From Branchiostoma floridae (Eukaryota > Chordata > Leptocardii > Amphioxiformes > Branchiostomatidae): DNA of 64,000 nucleotides. The stretch is from the NCBI RefSeq assembly GCF_000003815.2, contig NC_049997.1:1668773-1732772 (forward strand). Direction: 5' to 3'. The translations under genes were made by a program, and so were the position numbers. The notes under the pieces are model-generated. The model was not told where the DNA came from. It saw nothing but the letters and a program-made list of their open reading frames with translations, and searched no databases. Below, piece by piece: positions 13,133-25,064 of this stretch (position 1 is the stretch's first letter; each line of letters starts with the position of its first letter).

Positions 13133-14444
13133 GCACGCACACACACACACACGCACACACACACACGCGCGAGCTCATGCCTCCATGAAATATCAAGAGC
13201 TTTTGTAATATTATCCATCGTTCATTTCTGCAGTTATCCTCATTAGAATGTCTTACTATTTTGTCAAAAACAAATTAGAGATTAAACGTTAAGGGGCTCA
13301 AACGTGCCCCACTTTGTCATGACGCTAAAAGCTATCTACCACCTAAATGTCAAGGCCATATCATGTCCGGGACAAGAGATATATTGAAGAAACTGCTATG
13401 ATAGAATATTCTTATTACTTTTGCAAATGTACTCCTATTTTGCATAATTAGTATTTCACTTTGTACAAAACCGTCTTAGGTATGTACATACAAAAAACCA
13501 TGAAAATGCGTTGTTCCTTTCTTGAGTTATCCTCTTCATGGAACGGAGTGGGTTTATAAAACTCACTCCGTTCCATATAGACACCCATACCACTTATTTC
13601 TGCTTGAAATAGGAAGAGAATCATTATCAAACATTTTAACAATGTCTTTTGTTAATGAAAAAGAATTTACGGCATGGGGAACTCGACCCACACATGTCTG
13701 ATCACATTTCACCCTTGTTTTTTTTCGCCACTTACCTTCTGATTTGCAAAAAACGAATACCTGGAAAGTAATGACTGCAATGACTTGAAATTTGGAGGAT
13801 ATTAAAAAATGGCTTCAAACTACGAAGCTGTGCCTCAAAATTTGAGTTGTGCTTATCATTTCTGGGTGAGGCCGAGGACTTACTGATCACCCCTCGTAGA
13901 TCCCTCGTAGATCCCAATTGAAATAATAAATATCACATTGTATCACGCGTTACTTAAGCTATCAGCATACGAAAAATGATGATGATCCGTTCATCCTTTC
14001 TTGACTTATTCTCTTTCAAATTCTGAAACTAAACATATACCTCTTACTCTCTGCCCTCTTTCTCAGCTATCTACATACCAAAAATAATGACGATCCATCA
14101 ACACGTTCATATTTTCTCATTGATTATACAAATGTAGTCTTCATTTGCGTAGTTAATATGTACTGACATTTCTCGCCTTCTCAGCTATATATGTGACAAG
14201 TTTGAAAGTACTATCATGGAATGCAGTGGATTTCTAAACTTTCCTCATTACTCATGCAAATCCATCATGTAAGTCATCACTTAAGCCCCTAGGGGGTCCA
14301 TTATCAAACGTGACCTTTGTTTTTCTGACCCCTACCCACCTACCAAATATAATCAGCATCCATTCACGGCCTCTCGAGTAACACTGTTCACACACACACA
14401 CACATACATACACACACACACACACGCACATACACATACGCACA

Positions 14445-14497
<53 letters not shown>

Positions 14498-14995
14498 AGG
14501 TATCTACACATGTAGCGGAAGGATATGAATGTGTGAGCGTGAAGAGTGCCAGGCGGCGCAGCGGGTTGAAGGGTGACAGGAGGAAGCATCCGTTCGTTGT
14601 GCTGAAACGGAAGATAGTCCTGTCCTTGGCGATCACCACGAACGTCTGGAAAGAGTAAAAAGACAAAGGTAAAACAAGGGATTGGCATTACGTATGACTT
14701 CATATACCCAGTCTTTAATCCAGGATGAAAAGATTCAGAATTTTATGAACGAGGCAAGTCATGATTGACTTTACTTGAGACTTCTTGCCACAGACTTAGG
14801 CATGGCAAACAATTTTCATTTCTGTCATTACACGTTACAAAATATGTTAACATTTTGGTTGCATACAACAATGTGCACTGATAGGAGTGACAATGATTTC
14901 AGCATCGCGAATTTCTTTTCACGTTCAGTTCCGACATGAGAGGCTACACATACATGGTTTTATGGAAAGAGATGCCTTGAACATATTGTAATACC

Positions 14996-15074
<79 letters not shown>

Positions 15075-18000
15075 CACTCAAATAAGTAGATTGATAGGAA
15101 AGTAAATGGGTGAATCTGACCCACCCCTTCCATAAATCAGAGAAAAAAGTTTATCGGTGGATGGCTAGGTCTGAAATGATAGCGACGCTATCAGGGGGAA
15201 TGGAGGGCAAAATAGAAATTTAACATTACTAAAGGTTGTCGTTACACCAGCATATTAGGCCACACCAGATTTATTTGTTGTTTCTCGGAAATTCTTGTCA
15301 TAAATAAATTGGACCGATAGGCCGAAAGAAAGAAATTCAAAAGGTCTGGGGGGAAGGTATTCGGCTTAAATACAACAAAAACAACAGCCTGAGGAGTTTA
15401 ATTGCACGTTTTATACAGTCATGAATCCATTCCTTTGATTTGTTACTAATGTTCTGAATGTCTACCTTGTTCCCCCAACGACCTGGAGGTCAAGGGACTA
15501 GGTAGGTTGGTACGTTCTGAATAAAAGGCATTGTTTTTATACTGAAATCTATGTGGTTTTGGATCGCAATATTTACAGGTTTCTGATACACACAGTACGA
15601 CCAAGCACGCGTACGTAAAAGTACACAAAACGCGTATCGCGCGTACGAAAAATGTCAATACGGACTTCACACGTACTCTCAAGGCAGAGGTTGGTGGGGG
15701 AAATCGTCACATTTTCCTTATATGCAGTCTTTTTCGATCAGCTGGCATATAAGGGACAGGTCACGATTTTCCCAACCAACCTCTGCTTGGAGATCACTTC
15801 ATACGGACTTGATGTACACACTCGCATGCACCCTATCAAATAACGTGCATTTATCGCTAGTTCTTCCACCACGGTAATGGTAAATGCTATGTGTATATCT
15901 TATTGGGTTGGCATGTACAGTTAGAAAGCAATTGGACTTGTTTATCGGTTCAGGGGCGGGAAAAAACCTGTTACATCTGTACCTGAATAACCGGTGTAAC
16001 CGCCTGTCGGCGTGAATGAATTTAATAATGCAATAATTTTTTCAAAAGATCTGGGGTGAATATATTCAGTGTATATGAATTCATTTAAATGTGGCAACGC
16101 TCGAGCTCATAATGCAAATGTAGGTAAACACACAAAAGATGGTTTTGTTGTAAGGAAGCCGACATTTAGTCCTACCTGACTGTAAAATGGTTAACTGTGA
16201 GTTCTGATAGTAGCTTGAATTGCTCAGCTAGTAGAATATCAAGATTCATTGTATATTTCTATTTTGTAGTTAGCCGTACGAAAGACACTATGTTTTGTTG
16301 CGCCAGTAAAGCTTTATGTATTCATGTGCCTAGTGTATAGCGGTATAATCGCCCGTCGGCGTAATACCCCTGTCACTTTTGGCAAAAATCGATCGGGCGA
16401 CGATTCTGCGGCAATCGCCCGAGTCTCGCTTATAATAATAACTTATTGCACAACAATTGTACAAGGTACAAAGTATGGTTACATGTGACAGGGACGGTTT
16501 TCAGGTGAAAAATCCTCTGTCGATCTTAAATATGGCCAATCTTCCATCGATACGCCCGACGATCGTGGGTAATGTGACCTGGGTTACAGCTTCGCAGGCA
16601 CGCGGCAGCAGCTGGTTATATCACAGTGTCACTCCAAACCGTGGTATATCCATCTGTAGGCACTGCTTAAGGCTCCTACAGTACAGGTTCCCCTCTAAGA
16701 TTACATTTTTAAACTATCTGTATAGCTATCACTTTCTTTGGGGTTTGTCTCGAAGTACCTCTTGAGATCTGTATCGAAATGTCTTGGCCATTAGCGCTAA
16801 GCAACTCCAGGAATATTATCGCCCGAGATTGTCCTTTGAATGGCATATACTGATGTTGATGCTAGCATGAATGTGTGCGACAAGTGCTCTGAATCCATAT
16901 GACCACTTTGCTTGAGAAAAAGAAATCATAGTACGTGTAGAAAAGGAGGCATTGTTGTTATTCCCCAGGCCGGAGTCAAAGCGGCTGTGTAGCCGGTAAC
17001 TACCCATTCCAGCCCGCCATGAAATGTGCAGGCACGGATGATTAATGCTCGTTTCGTGACAAAGACAAATCAAAACTCATCCATTAACCAGAATAGCAGG
17101 AGGATATGTTCTTAGATAAATTAAAAGAATCGGTTCCAATAGATGTTCGATGGTACATGTGTGTGTACAAGGGGGAGGGGTGTCGATCGAGGGGGTGGGA
17201 GAGGATTATAGCTGAACAGGTTCAGACAGTGTTGCATTCATTGTGATCAGAATAAAAGATTCCTGTTTTAAACTTCCGTATTTCAGTTTGCTCAATATTT
17301 CCGTCTCAAAAGCGTCTTGTAAACCTAAAAGGGGTGGAATGAAAGAATATGAAGCGAAGTGCAGCAAATTTGAAAAACCATTCTGAAACTGTACATTCTC
17401 TCCACACAACAGCAAGGAGAAACACCCTTATAGCAGAGGCGGCCCCGAAATCGATTTTGAATAGAATTGTAATGGACAAAGGCAGAATGCGTGCGCATGT
17501 GCTGGTAAGGAGGCGGGGAGCACTGCGCTGGGGTAAGGCCGGCAGATGGATCTGGAGAGAAGGGAAACATTTTCGATCAACTTTCCAGCCGTTCCGTCTG
17601 ACAAATGGTTACTGTGATTGACGATCGCCCACAAGTTTATACCGGCTCTGTTCCTTAAAGATATCCATAACGTATATCTGTGAATCTTTATTGTATATAT
17701 TTTGACATGTTCATGTTCAATTACTGTTTAATTTTAATGTTGACGTACATCCTTTGTACTTGAATACAGTAGTTTCACAATATATTTCATATAGAATATG
17801 CAAACACTATATCCCCTTATAATTCTCACACATTAGTGAGAAAAGAAAGATCTTCTGGTCTTCTGCTTGCTTCGGTTAGTCTCTACTTCTAAAAGCTCTG
17901 ACACAGACAGCTATGGTTCTATTTCAAAGCAAAAGCCCATGAGCCCATGAGAAATGCTGGGGTAGAACCCCCCCCCTCCATTTGCATGGGCAAAACTTGG

Positions 18001-20531
18001 GTGATATTAGTGAAACCTAGGGGTGCTGACACTGTATGGAACAGTTCACTTCGTACAGCTGTTACTCCTTACTCCCGTCGGAAATCAGCATATTCTCTAA
18101 TATGTATTTTGTCGTGTGAGTAGAAATCGTATTTCCTGAGAGAACAATTCTTGTTACTTAAGTTATTTATCAATTAAGATAATTCTGCTGTTGACATGTA
18201 TTTGAAACAAGACGGATACAATGTGGATATTGCAGCATCTAGAATTCAGACCAAATGGAAATGCCGTGATTCGCTGTGTTCTGTGCTTTCTTCATTTTCC
18301 CCGTTTCTGCAATGGTGACTGCTATCAAGAACGTCCTTGCTGCTTTGAAGTATGAACTGAAGCTATTTACAAAGTCCCCAGCTGCACAGCTCAATATCGC
18401 CCCGCATCGTGATGTGAATAGACTTGAGGCGTGCCGCCGATGGCAAGCTGGTTATATGCCCTACCTGGTGCGTTCTGTCTTATCCAAGGGGTGGAAGTAC
18501 ATTTTGAGCTATTGAAAGTTACAAATTACAGAATATACACCATAGCCGAAATCAGGACTTGCGATTTATTTTACTCTATTCTTCATTGTTTTTGCTATCT
18601 TAGATACTGGATGATGTAAGATCAGCGTGTGCCATGACGCGTGCAGAAGGTGAAATTCTGTTTGTCTACCATAACGGTAAGGATACACCAGCTCCTTCCC
18701 TTGCCAACATGGTCACACCAGCGACCAAATTGCAAATACTACGAAGAATTCTCAGGGGCTTATAACTACTGGAAATGTTGTGCGCGAGTAGTTATTTTTC
18801 AATAATTTATTGCTAGAGAATTTGAACAATTTCGATGGCGACCATAGCGGCTTGACATCTTAGAGTTGATCGTGCATTTATTCCTGAGTCTCCGCGCCGC
18901 GAATCGCTCAGCAGGAAAGGGAGGGGCTGTTCTCAATGCGCCGCGACTATGATGGATGGGGCAAGTCCCAAGCCGCAGTCGATAATGGTTTGGGGAATGG
19001 AAAATGTAGGACTCAGGTCGATTTCGTGTTCAAATTTGAATGGAGCCGCAATTTTGCAGCCTGTGCTTCCGAATTATATTTTCTGTTCCAAACTGTGTTC
19101 CGACTTAGGGAATATTCTTGCTAGAGCGAATCAGACGCATAGGAGTGGTTTAGGTTCATCATATTGTCAGAACAGTAGCGGAAAATTTGCAACGCAACGC
19201 TTTAACATAAATCGCCTCGAGGGAGTAATACTGGGAGGGGCCATAACGGCCAGCCATACATTCAGACATTCTCACCGAATTTTTTCGTTCGACATTTGGA
19301 ACCTTGTAGACGAATGCTGATGTTAGCGCACCACACGTTGGAAGATAATGTAGTATATGTAAATATCAAGCTAGATTTAAGTTTTTTTTTAACTTGTCAA
19401 CTTTCATAGAAAGACTAACTCTGCAGTACGATGGATTGCGATATTTCTTACCATCACCAGAGGGGATAAACACCGAATACATTTTGTTGACATATGATAC
19501 AAACATTTAGCTGTACACTTCTATTGACGTTGTGTGCTTTAGATACTGCAACCACAGCTTCAAGTTGAATGTCGTGCTAGAAATAAGATAAAAAAGAAAT
19601 ACAGTAGAAAACATTTACCCATGTATTAGCCAAACCATTGAATAGATAAGTAAGTAAGTAAATGAATAAAAGGATCTCTCGTGGTCTTAGGAAATTATTG
19701 TCTAGTCCGAAACCAGTAACATTAGTAAGGCCGATGAAATGGTGGAAGATACGGGCGTGAACTTCAGATTTCTATGCAGATTGGTATGCAGGACATGTCT
19801 GGCACGTGCAGGGCTTAAAGATGCGATATCTCAAAAATAGTAAAAACCTTTGTTCGCAAAGGGGACGTATTTAAAGAGGAATATTTTGGTTTCCAGGACG
19901 TATATCTTATTTGTCGAGCGTATCGAATAGGGAGTTTATCGACCGCCCCGCGCCGCGCATGCTGAATGTGTGAAACTATGTGGATGTGGCGCACCGGAGC
20001 AAGGGTCATGGAAACCCAATTACAGATAGTATTTAATCCAAATGCTTCCATGTGACTCTGAAAATACTATATGTAGGAAAATACTTGAATGCGTTTGATC
20101 ATTTATAGCAGGTGTACCCGAAACTGTACCTACGCCCCCTACCCATGAAGTCAGGCATTGCAACTCTAATGGCTTCTCTGCCGCAGCAATATGAGAAATC
20201 AGGGATCTTCACAACCAAGCCGCACTGCCGGCTCTTGTGGACACTAGAACACTCACCCATTTGGTCTTGTAGTAATCGTCGATTTCTTCTATAGGTCTTC
20301 CAACCAGTTCAATAGGAACTTCCCCATACTTATCAGGAAGGGCTGATCCAGCCTCCAGTTTTTTGTTGGGCTGTAGTTCTTCCACTTCTTCATCCTCCTC
20401 CTCCTCCCCCGCTTCCTGGCGTTCCTTCTTCCTTTTCTCTTCCTCTTTGATCCGCGCCTCTATATCTTTCAGAGTCTGCGGAGACAAGGCTTTCCAAATG
20501 CCACCCAAGTCCACCACCTTGTCCGGCATTG
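9784..20531 (-). CDS. SCN-like: Nav gene A: 5' part (three coding exons) of a voltage-gated sodium channel alpha subunit
   Basis: Pore-forming subunit of a plasma-membrane voltage-gated sodium channel. Only the N-terminal 157 residues plus two bases are in the window. Exons on the minus strand: 20531-20257 (start codon at 20529-20527), 14645-14527 and 9864-9784. Together they encode the acidic cytoplasmic N-terminus, the conserved stretch [20 protein letters not shown] and domain I S1. The start was chosen because it is the first ATG after a polypyrimidine/AG acceptor and aligns with family N-termini. Intron 1 is phase 0. Intron 2 is phase 2 and of AT-AC type. The last exon ends in phase 2, so the gene continues left of 9784, but I find no domain I S2 exon between 1 and 9783. 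Either it lies outside the window or it is missed. Family assignment is firm; tandem versus misplaced relation to gene B is open. Confidence 0.88.
10333..10400 (+). ncRNA. Degenerate relative of the hammerhead-like element
   Basis: CTGATGA at 10333-10339, then GGTCGTCAAAACG and AAGGTTGTGTAACGAA; GGTTGTGTAAC also follows the core at 55301. The second core box reads CAAAAC instead of GAAAC and stem II is weak, so it is unlikely to be active. Confidence 0.3.
12993..13168. repeat. (CA)n microsatellite
   Basis: Long CA tract with interspersed CTCA and CGCA variants, in the U12 intron of Nav A. Translations rich in His-Thr are artefacts. Confidence 0.97.
14389..14494. repeat. (CA)n microsatellite next to Nav A exon 2
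   Basis: CA tract with TA and CG variants about 30 bp downstream (transcript sense) of the AT-AC donor. It joins a dispersed repeat whose sense reads CCTACCCACCTACCAAATAT. Confidence 0.97.
14527..14645 (-). CDS. SCN-like: Nav gene A second coding exon, pre-S1 region
   Basis: Thirty-nine codons plus two bases. The acceptor is a clean CTTTCCAG at 14646 and upward. The peptide starts [19 protein letters not shown] and continues through [18 protein letters not shown], the Nav segment just before domain I S1. It ends TC in phase 2, and the intron begins ATATCCTTC, the U12-type AT-AC donor. The reading frame runs on into the CA microsatellite, which is intron. Confidence 0.92.
14999..15070. repeat. 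(CT)n microsatellite
   Basis: Uninterrupted CT dinucleotide tract of about 72 bp in Nav A intron 1. Confidence 0.98.
16335..16640. repeat. CGGTATAA repeat split by a small inverted-repeat element
   Basis: The repeat seen intact at 4292 is interrupted at 16367-16583. The insert has imperfect inverted ends (CCCCTGTCAC and GTGACCTGGG, then GATCGGGCG and CGCCCGACGATC inward). Within it, CAATTGTACAAGGTACAAAG matches, in reverse, the LINE tail at 31360-31395. Confidence 0.45.
20257..20531 (-). CDS. SCN-like: Nav gene A exon with start codon, N-terminus
   Basis: Ninety-one codons from ATG (20529-20527) to a GTGAGT donor (20256-20251), phase 0. The protein starts [10 protein letters not shown], has a lysine/glutamate-rich stretch around residues 30-52, then [20 protein letters not shown] and ends YYKTKW. 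The LEAG..LP..YG..P pattern followed by a D-Y-Y segment is typical of Nav1 N-termini. A pyrimidine-rich tract ending in AG sits two bases upstream of the ATG, so the 5' UTR is probably interrupted by an intron just before the start codon and an untranslated first exon lies further right. Confidence 0.88.
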
Positions 20532-20911
20532 CTGTTAAGGGAGGGGGGAAGGGGTAACCCGGAACGCGGTGGTGAAAATTCCTGCGAAAACGGTCCCTCT
20601 CTCAGTACGGCGGCATTTCCATGTTAAATTGTTCAATCCGGCGGTATCGATCCAGCTCCCTACATGCCAAATTACCCGTAATGGCGCCTATGGACGATGG
20701 GAAATGCATGCCAGTACTGACATCATGTCTCAAGGCATCAAATTATAGAGTGATCTGCAGCGCTGATAAGTTCCATGTGTACACCATTAGCTGATTACTA
20801 ATCCCAAATTCACACACCTTTGGTGAAGACGAGCTCAGGTGGAAAGAACAACAGTGGGTACCATCAGTGTCCTACCAAACCACATTGTGAAAATCCAAGC
20901 TCCTCTCCAAA

Positions 20912-20999
20912 ATGGACGGTCTTCCCTGGCTCGATGACGGCGCTGGCCATTTCGATGGTCCGAATTTCAGTGATTTCGACGCTGCATCTCCCGTGTTCC
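20912..20999 (+). CDS. Candidate plus-strand first coding exon, function unknown
   Basis: An ATG in good context (CAAAATGG) opens MDGLPWLDDGAGHFDGPNFS then DFDAASPVF, 29 codons and one base, followed by GTAAGG, a fair splice donor. It is not a shadow of a known exon and lies in the divergent upstream region of Nav gene A. The frame would otherwise stop 15 codons later. I do not recognise the peptide and see no second exon, so it could equally be part of gene A's untranslated leader read backwards. Confidence 0.25.
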
Positions 21000-22486
21000 G
21001 TAAGGAATGTCTGTTTCTGCTGTTTCTAGGCCTCTCTTGGTGAAAAGAGTCGAGATAGACTGATGCCATGAATTGTTTCCGTGCGGCCCCCGAAAAATTT
21101 TTATGGTTATGCGAATGTTAATGTCCAGAACCTGCGGCCCGCGCAAACGTCACTCCCGTTCTTGCTTAGCTGCGCGTTAACCAAATAAAGTAGAGAAGGG
21201 CTGCATGCACAATGAGGACTGGTGCCGCCTTCAAACAGCAAAAATCGATACAAGAGGAATCAGTAAAATTATTTGATCCTCCCGTACATAGGTGCTACTC
21301 AGGCCAGTACCTTAAAAGGGAATAGTCTGACGACATCGAGTCCCAAATTTGCGCGGAGGAATACCTGCCCGCCGCTCCATCGCGCAGGAATTTTTGCAGT
21401 AAACGTTCCATCCATCTCTCGCACATTCCCCTTATGGGGCCTCGCAGTTTGCAGAGGGAGCAAATCAAATTAATTCACTCTGGTCACGTGATCAACCGAA
21501 TGGAACACAAATTAGCCGGATTTCAATACACCGTGAATTATTGAAAGGCCCGCATTGGTATATTATCAAGTAGGAGGGATCATAGTGCTGCTCCTAAGAG
21601 CAATTCAAAGGGTTAACATAAGGCACCGGAGATATTTCCTTTTTTTTGGAAACGATGGTATTTCATTCCATCCACTGTTGTCGGTAGCAACGAGCATTTT
21701 TCTTGCTGCGTGACGGACCAACCCCGCTCGTGCCTGCCCAATCATGGCCATTTACGCCATTATCTCTTCAGGCAGCAGATGAACCCGGCAGAATTTAATT
21801 TATGCACCAAACGACCTTGTAACTTAGCTCCTTTGGTTTGTGCGTGGAAGAGTCTCTTTTATTGTATGATTTTACCTGAAGCCCCCGGTGTTGTTTCGGG
21901 TGGAGGGGGGTAGAGTACTTATTGATGATTGTTCTCATGGACAATGGCGACCACAGGGGAACAGAGACTGCAGGTCCCGTGAAAGGAAGAAGGCAATATG
22001 GGGGAGGCTGACTGCGACTAGGAAGTTGGTGACAGATAACGTTAGCACAATAGAACGTCTCAAGCAATTGAAATGTGATTATTTGACATTTCCGAGTGCA
22101 TCTCCGTCTGACATCATCCACTCAAAATACGTCATGTCAATGCTCCTTTATTTCGACATGGTATATCTATAGTAGTAATATATGTATATAGGTTAGTAGC
22201 AATAAAGCTACAAAACAACTTTCATGGAAGTAAAGGTCTCGTGTTTCAAGCTACTTTATCGAATAATTTATCAATAAATGAGAGATCGTATTTACCAAAA
22301 ACATTTATGATAAGTTTTTGTTTTCAAAATTACAATAGGGCAGACTATTCTGTATTGCACCTAAATATATCTCAGAATCCCAAGTTCCAACATCAGTTCT
22401 GTGTGACACAGGGCATTGAAAGTAATCCTAAGGCCGAGGAAAAGTATCATTCATGGTGGTATTTCGACTAAGATCCGATAAGGACG

Positions 22487-22507
22487 GTAGGTAGGTAGGT
22501 AGGTAGG
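22487..22507. repeat. (GGTA)n short tract
   Basis: Five tandem GGTA units, upstream of Nav A. Confidence 0.9.
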
Positions 22508-24221
22508 CTGTGTCGGCAGGTGTTTGCAGGGTAACCAGAAACACAGCATTTGTTTTGGTAAGCCTAAGCGGTCTGATGTCCAGACTACCGGGCCGTGGTC
22601 GGTCATCATTCAAGACCCCGGGCTCAGGACTCACCTGTACATCACGTCTATATTTCTGTTATATTTCCAGGGTGAAAATCGTTTCTACTAATCTAAGATA
22701 GGTTAAGATAGTATCTACCTATCTAACGTCCGTGTTTCGCATATTGGAAGTGCCCATCGTCCAGTTGGGTCACGTGGATGAATACCCCACTAACAGCGCG
22801 GGTTGTCCCAGTTTATGAATATTTCATCGGTTGCAGGTTTTGGCGGCGTCTCTTTATAGTCTGCAATTGGGATGAAAACGTCACGACCTGTGATTTCTGA
22901 TGACCAAACGGGACCCATCCATTTGTTGATGACGTTGTTCGCAGGCTATGCTTAATCGTATCCGTGTGGGGGTGGGTTCGTTGCAAACCAGAGAAGGCTG
23001 TCACATGTAGATTTAAGAAGACGTTTCAGAAGCCACACGTAATAAGGTTGTGAGTAGTGATAAGTTTACGCAGCACGCGCTTCCGGATGATTATCATGAT
23101 TGTCCTCAATCATAACACTCTTATATGGAATTCTTGGATTTCGTCAGTACGCACTGCTCAGTATGCTGATTTTCTTCTTTCATTAATTTGTGAACCAGTA
23201 GATGATGTTTACACAACTTTATGTTGTACATAAAGTACACAACTTTAACGTTATGTGAGGCGCCCTGGTTGGCCGAACCTGTTGTGTTCCCTGTTCAGCC
23301 CTGAAAAAAACTAGGGTCGGTAGCTAGGGATTATCTTTTTTAGACTTGGGTCAAAAATCTAGTGATACAATGTAAAACTAAAAATCCACACATTTATATT
23401 ATCAATGCCAAAGTAAAATTCTGTGCATAATTCTGTGCATACAAAAAACACATCTATCCTTCATTAGATAGGGCAAATAGTATTTTTTTAGTTGAATGGG
23501 AAGCGGGCTAAATTAGAATTTTACCTGGAACCTATTTGACTCCACTGCCCAACCCAAAAATTAGAAAGGCTAGGGTCGGCAGTGTTTCCAAGAGTAGGTA
23601 GGGAAACAGGAAACACAACATTTTTTCCCAGGCCTAACCGATGAAATCCCCCCTCCCCATTTTACGCTGCACATAATTACCCGGATGTATTTCAAAACAT
23701 CGCCTACGATAAAACAAAGTCGCGATAGGGTGGATTGAGGTTGACATGGATGAGACTAATTGATCATCAACAACCGGCCATCTCATCTAAATGCGTATGC
23801 TCTGCTGTCGATAATTTAATTGTGAAAAGGGTGATGGAAGGGAGTAAAAGCTTTAAAGTCTATTTGTTGAGTGGCACTGTGACCAACAGTGCCTGAAAGA
23901 TATGTGCTTTTATAATCTAATATAGTAGAAGGGCAAATCAGACGAAGTGTTGTCTAGAACCAAGCTTACAGTTGTCGTTCAAACCCTAACGCGATTTATT
24001 ACAAGAATTTGGAGACCTCATATCTCCATGAAATATTCTAAGTATGCAAATTAAGAGGCAATTTGCATAACTTGCATTTCGTTATGTACATCTCTGTCCA
24101 AGCCACTGCATACTAGATATCATGAATATCCGTCGCTCCTTTGTTCAGTATTGCCCTTTGAGGTTTTGACAAGAATACCCCTGCAGGTCCATAGCAAGCT
24201 GCGTGTCACCGATCTTGTACC

Positions 24222-24372
24222 NNNNNNNNNNNNNNNNNNNNNNNNNNNNNNNNNNNNNNNNNNNNNNNNNNNNNNNNNNNNNNNNNNNNNNNNNNNNNNN
24301 NNNNNNNNNNNNNNNNNNNNNNNNNNNNNNNNNNNNNNNNNNNNNNNNNNNNNNNNNNNNNNNNNNNNNNNN
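24222..24372. other. Assembly gap (N)
   Basis: One hundred fifty-one N. An 80-bp near-identical direct repeat flanks the gap region (24122-24201 and 24643-24723), which weakens confidence in local assembly order. Confidence 1.
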
Positions 24373-24642
24373 CACGTGCGATGGTGCGGTGTGAGATGGA
24401 ACAAATCCCTCTGTCTGGAGTTGGTGATTCACTTCAAATCACCCGGTTGGAGGCCTGGCGAACCTCCATACCGTATTAGCCAGCGAAAGGGTATATCACC
24501 CCGTAAGGGGCGGTATAACCCCGCCGCGTGTAGACATGTGCGAACATGTGCACATGTGTGTATGGTGGCTTTGAAAAGGTGTTCTTAACACCTGTTTCGC
24601 CATACCCTCCAAATGGAGAATCCTAATAAATAAATAAATAAA
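24373..24642 (+). mobile_element. Retroposon-like segment with (AAAT)n tail beside the gap
   Basis: Sequence ending in GGAGAATCCTAATAAATAAA with a short tandem tail, directly before the second copy of the flanking repeat. The block near 24490 (GGGGCGGTATAACCCCGCC) is palindromic and recalls the dispersed CGGTATAACCGCC elements at 4295 and 16340. Only the 3' part is visible because of the gap. Confidence 0.4.
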
Positions 24643-24974
24643 TGAATATCCGTCGCTCCTTTGTTCAGTTATTGTCCTTTGAGGTTTTGACAAGAATACC
24701 CCTGCAGTTCCATAGCAAGCTGCTAGGGGGTCCAAACACACCACTTCTTCCCTACATCACAAGCGATCTGTCATAAAAAAAATCAAGACCATAGCACGCC
24801 CAGGTCAAAAGATTAAAAAAAAGGAATTCGTGCTGCAGTACCAAGGTGACATACCAGTGGCCGATAACCTGATGATCTTAACCTTCGTCTTCCCAACCCC
24901 TACCCACATACCAAATATTATCGTAATCCACCTAGAGGTTCTTAAGTTATGCTGACTGCAAAAATCCGGAAACA

Positions 24975-24976
<2 letters not shown>

Positions 24977-25022
<46 letters not shown>

Positions 25023-25064
25023 ACGCGCGCGCGCGCGCGCGCGCACACACACACACACACGCAC
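24977..25064. repeat. (CA)n / (CG)n compound microsatellite
   Basis: CA tract, then a GC dinucleotide run at about 25025-25044, then CA again. It joins the same dispersed repeat seen at 14300 (CCTACCCACATACCAAATAT). Confidence 0.95.

Larger units (their letters stand above)
9865..14526 (-). other. U12-type AT-AC intron of Nav gene A
   Basis: Seen: the intron opens ATATCCTTC at 14526 downward, carries TTCTTTAAC at 9883-9875 (near-perfect U12 branch site, consensus TTCCTTAAC) and ends AC at 9866-9865, with the branch A about ten bases before the end. Both exons join in frame only with these boundaries (phase 2-2). Known: vertebrate SCN genes carry a minor-spliceosome AT-AC intron 2 at this place, just before domain I S1. 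The intron also holds (CA)n at 14389-14494 and 12993-13168, and a hammerhead-like motif near 10333. Confidence 0.9.
14646..20256 (-). other. Nav A intron 1
   Basis: About 5.6 kb. Contains the (CT)n tract, an inverted pair AGGCAGAGGTTGG (15681) / CCAACCTCTGCTTGGAG (15775), and the split CGGTATAA repeat. No other exon was found. Confidence 0.7.
20532..24121. other. Upstream region of Nav A
   Basis: Presumably contains the untranslated first exon and promoter, with relatively GC-richer patches at 20550-21500. No TATA box or initiator can be assigned with confidence. Apart from the candidate plus-strand exon at 20912 I see nothing coding. Confidence 0.4.

Noticed and set aside
12846-13208. His-Thr-rich open frames
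   Set aside because: Translation of a CA microsatellite in an intron.
17349-17634. Basic plus-strand frame and overlapping minus frames
   Set aside because: No motif, no splice context; composition-driven shadows.
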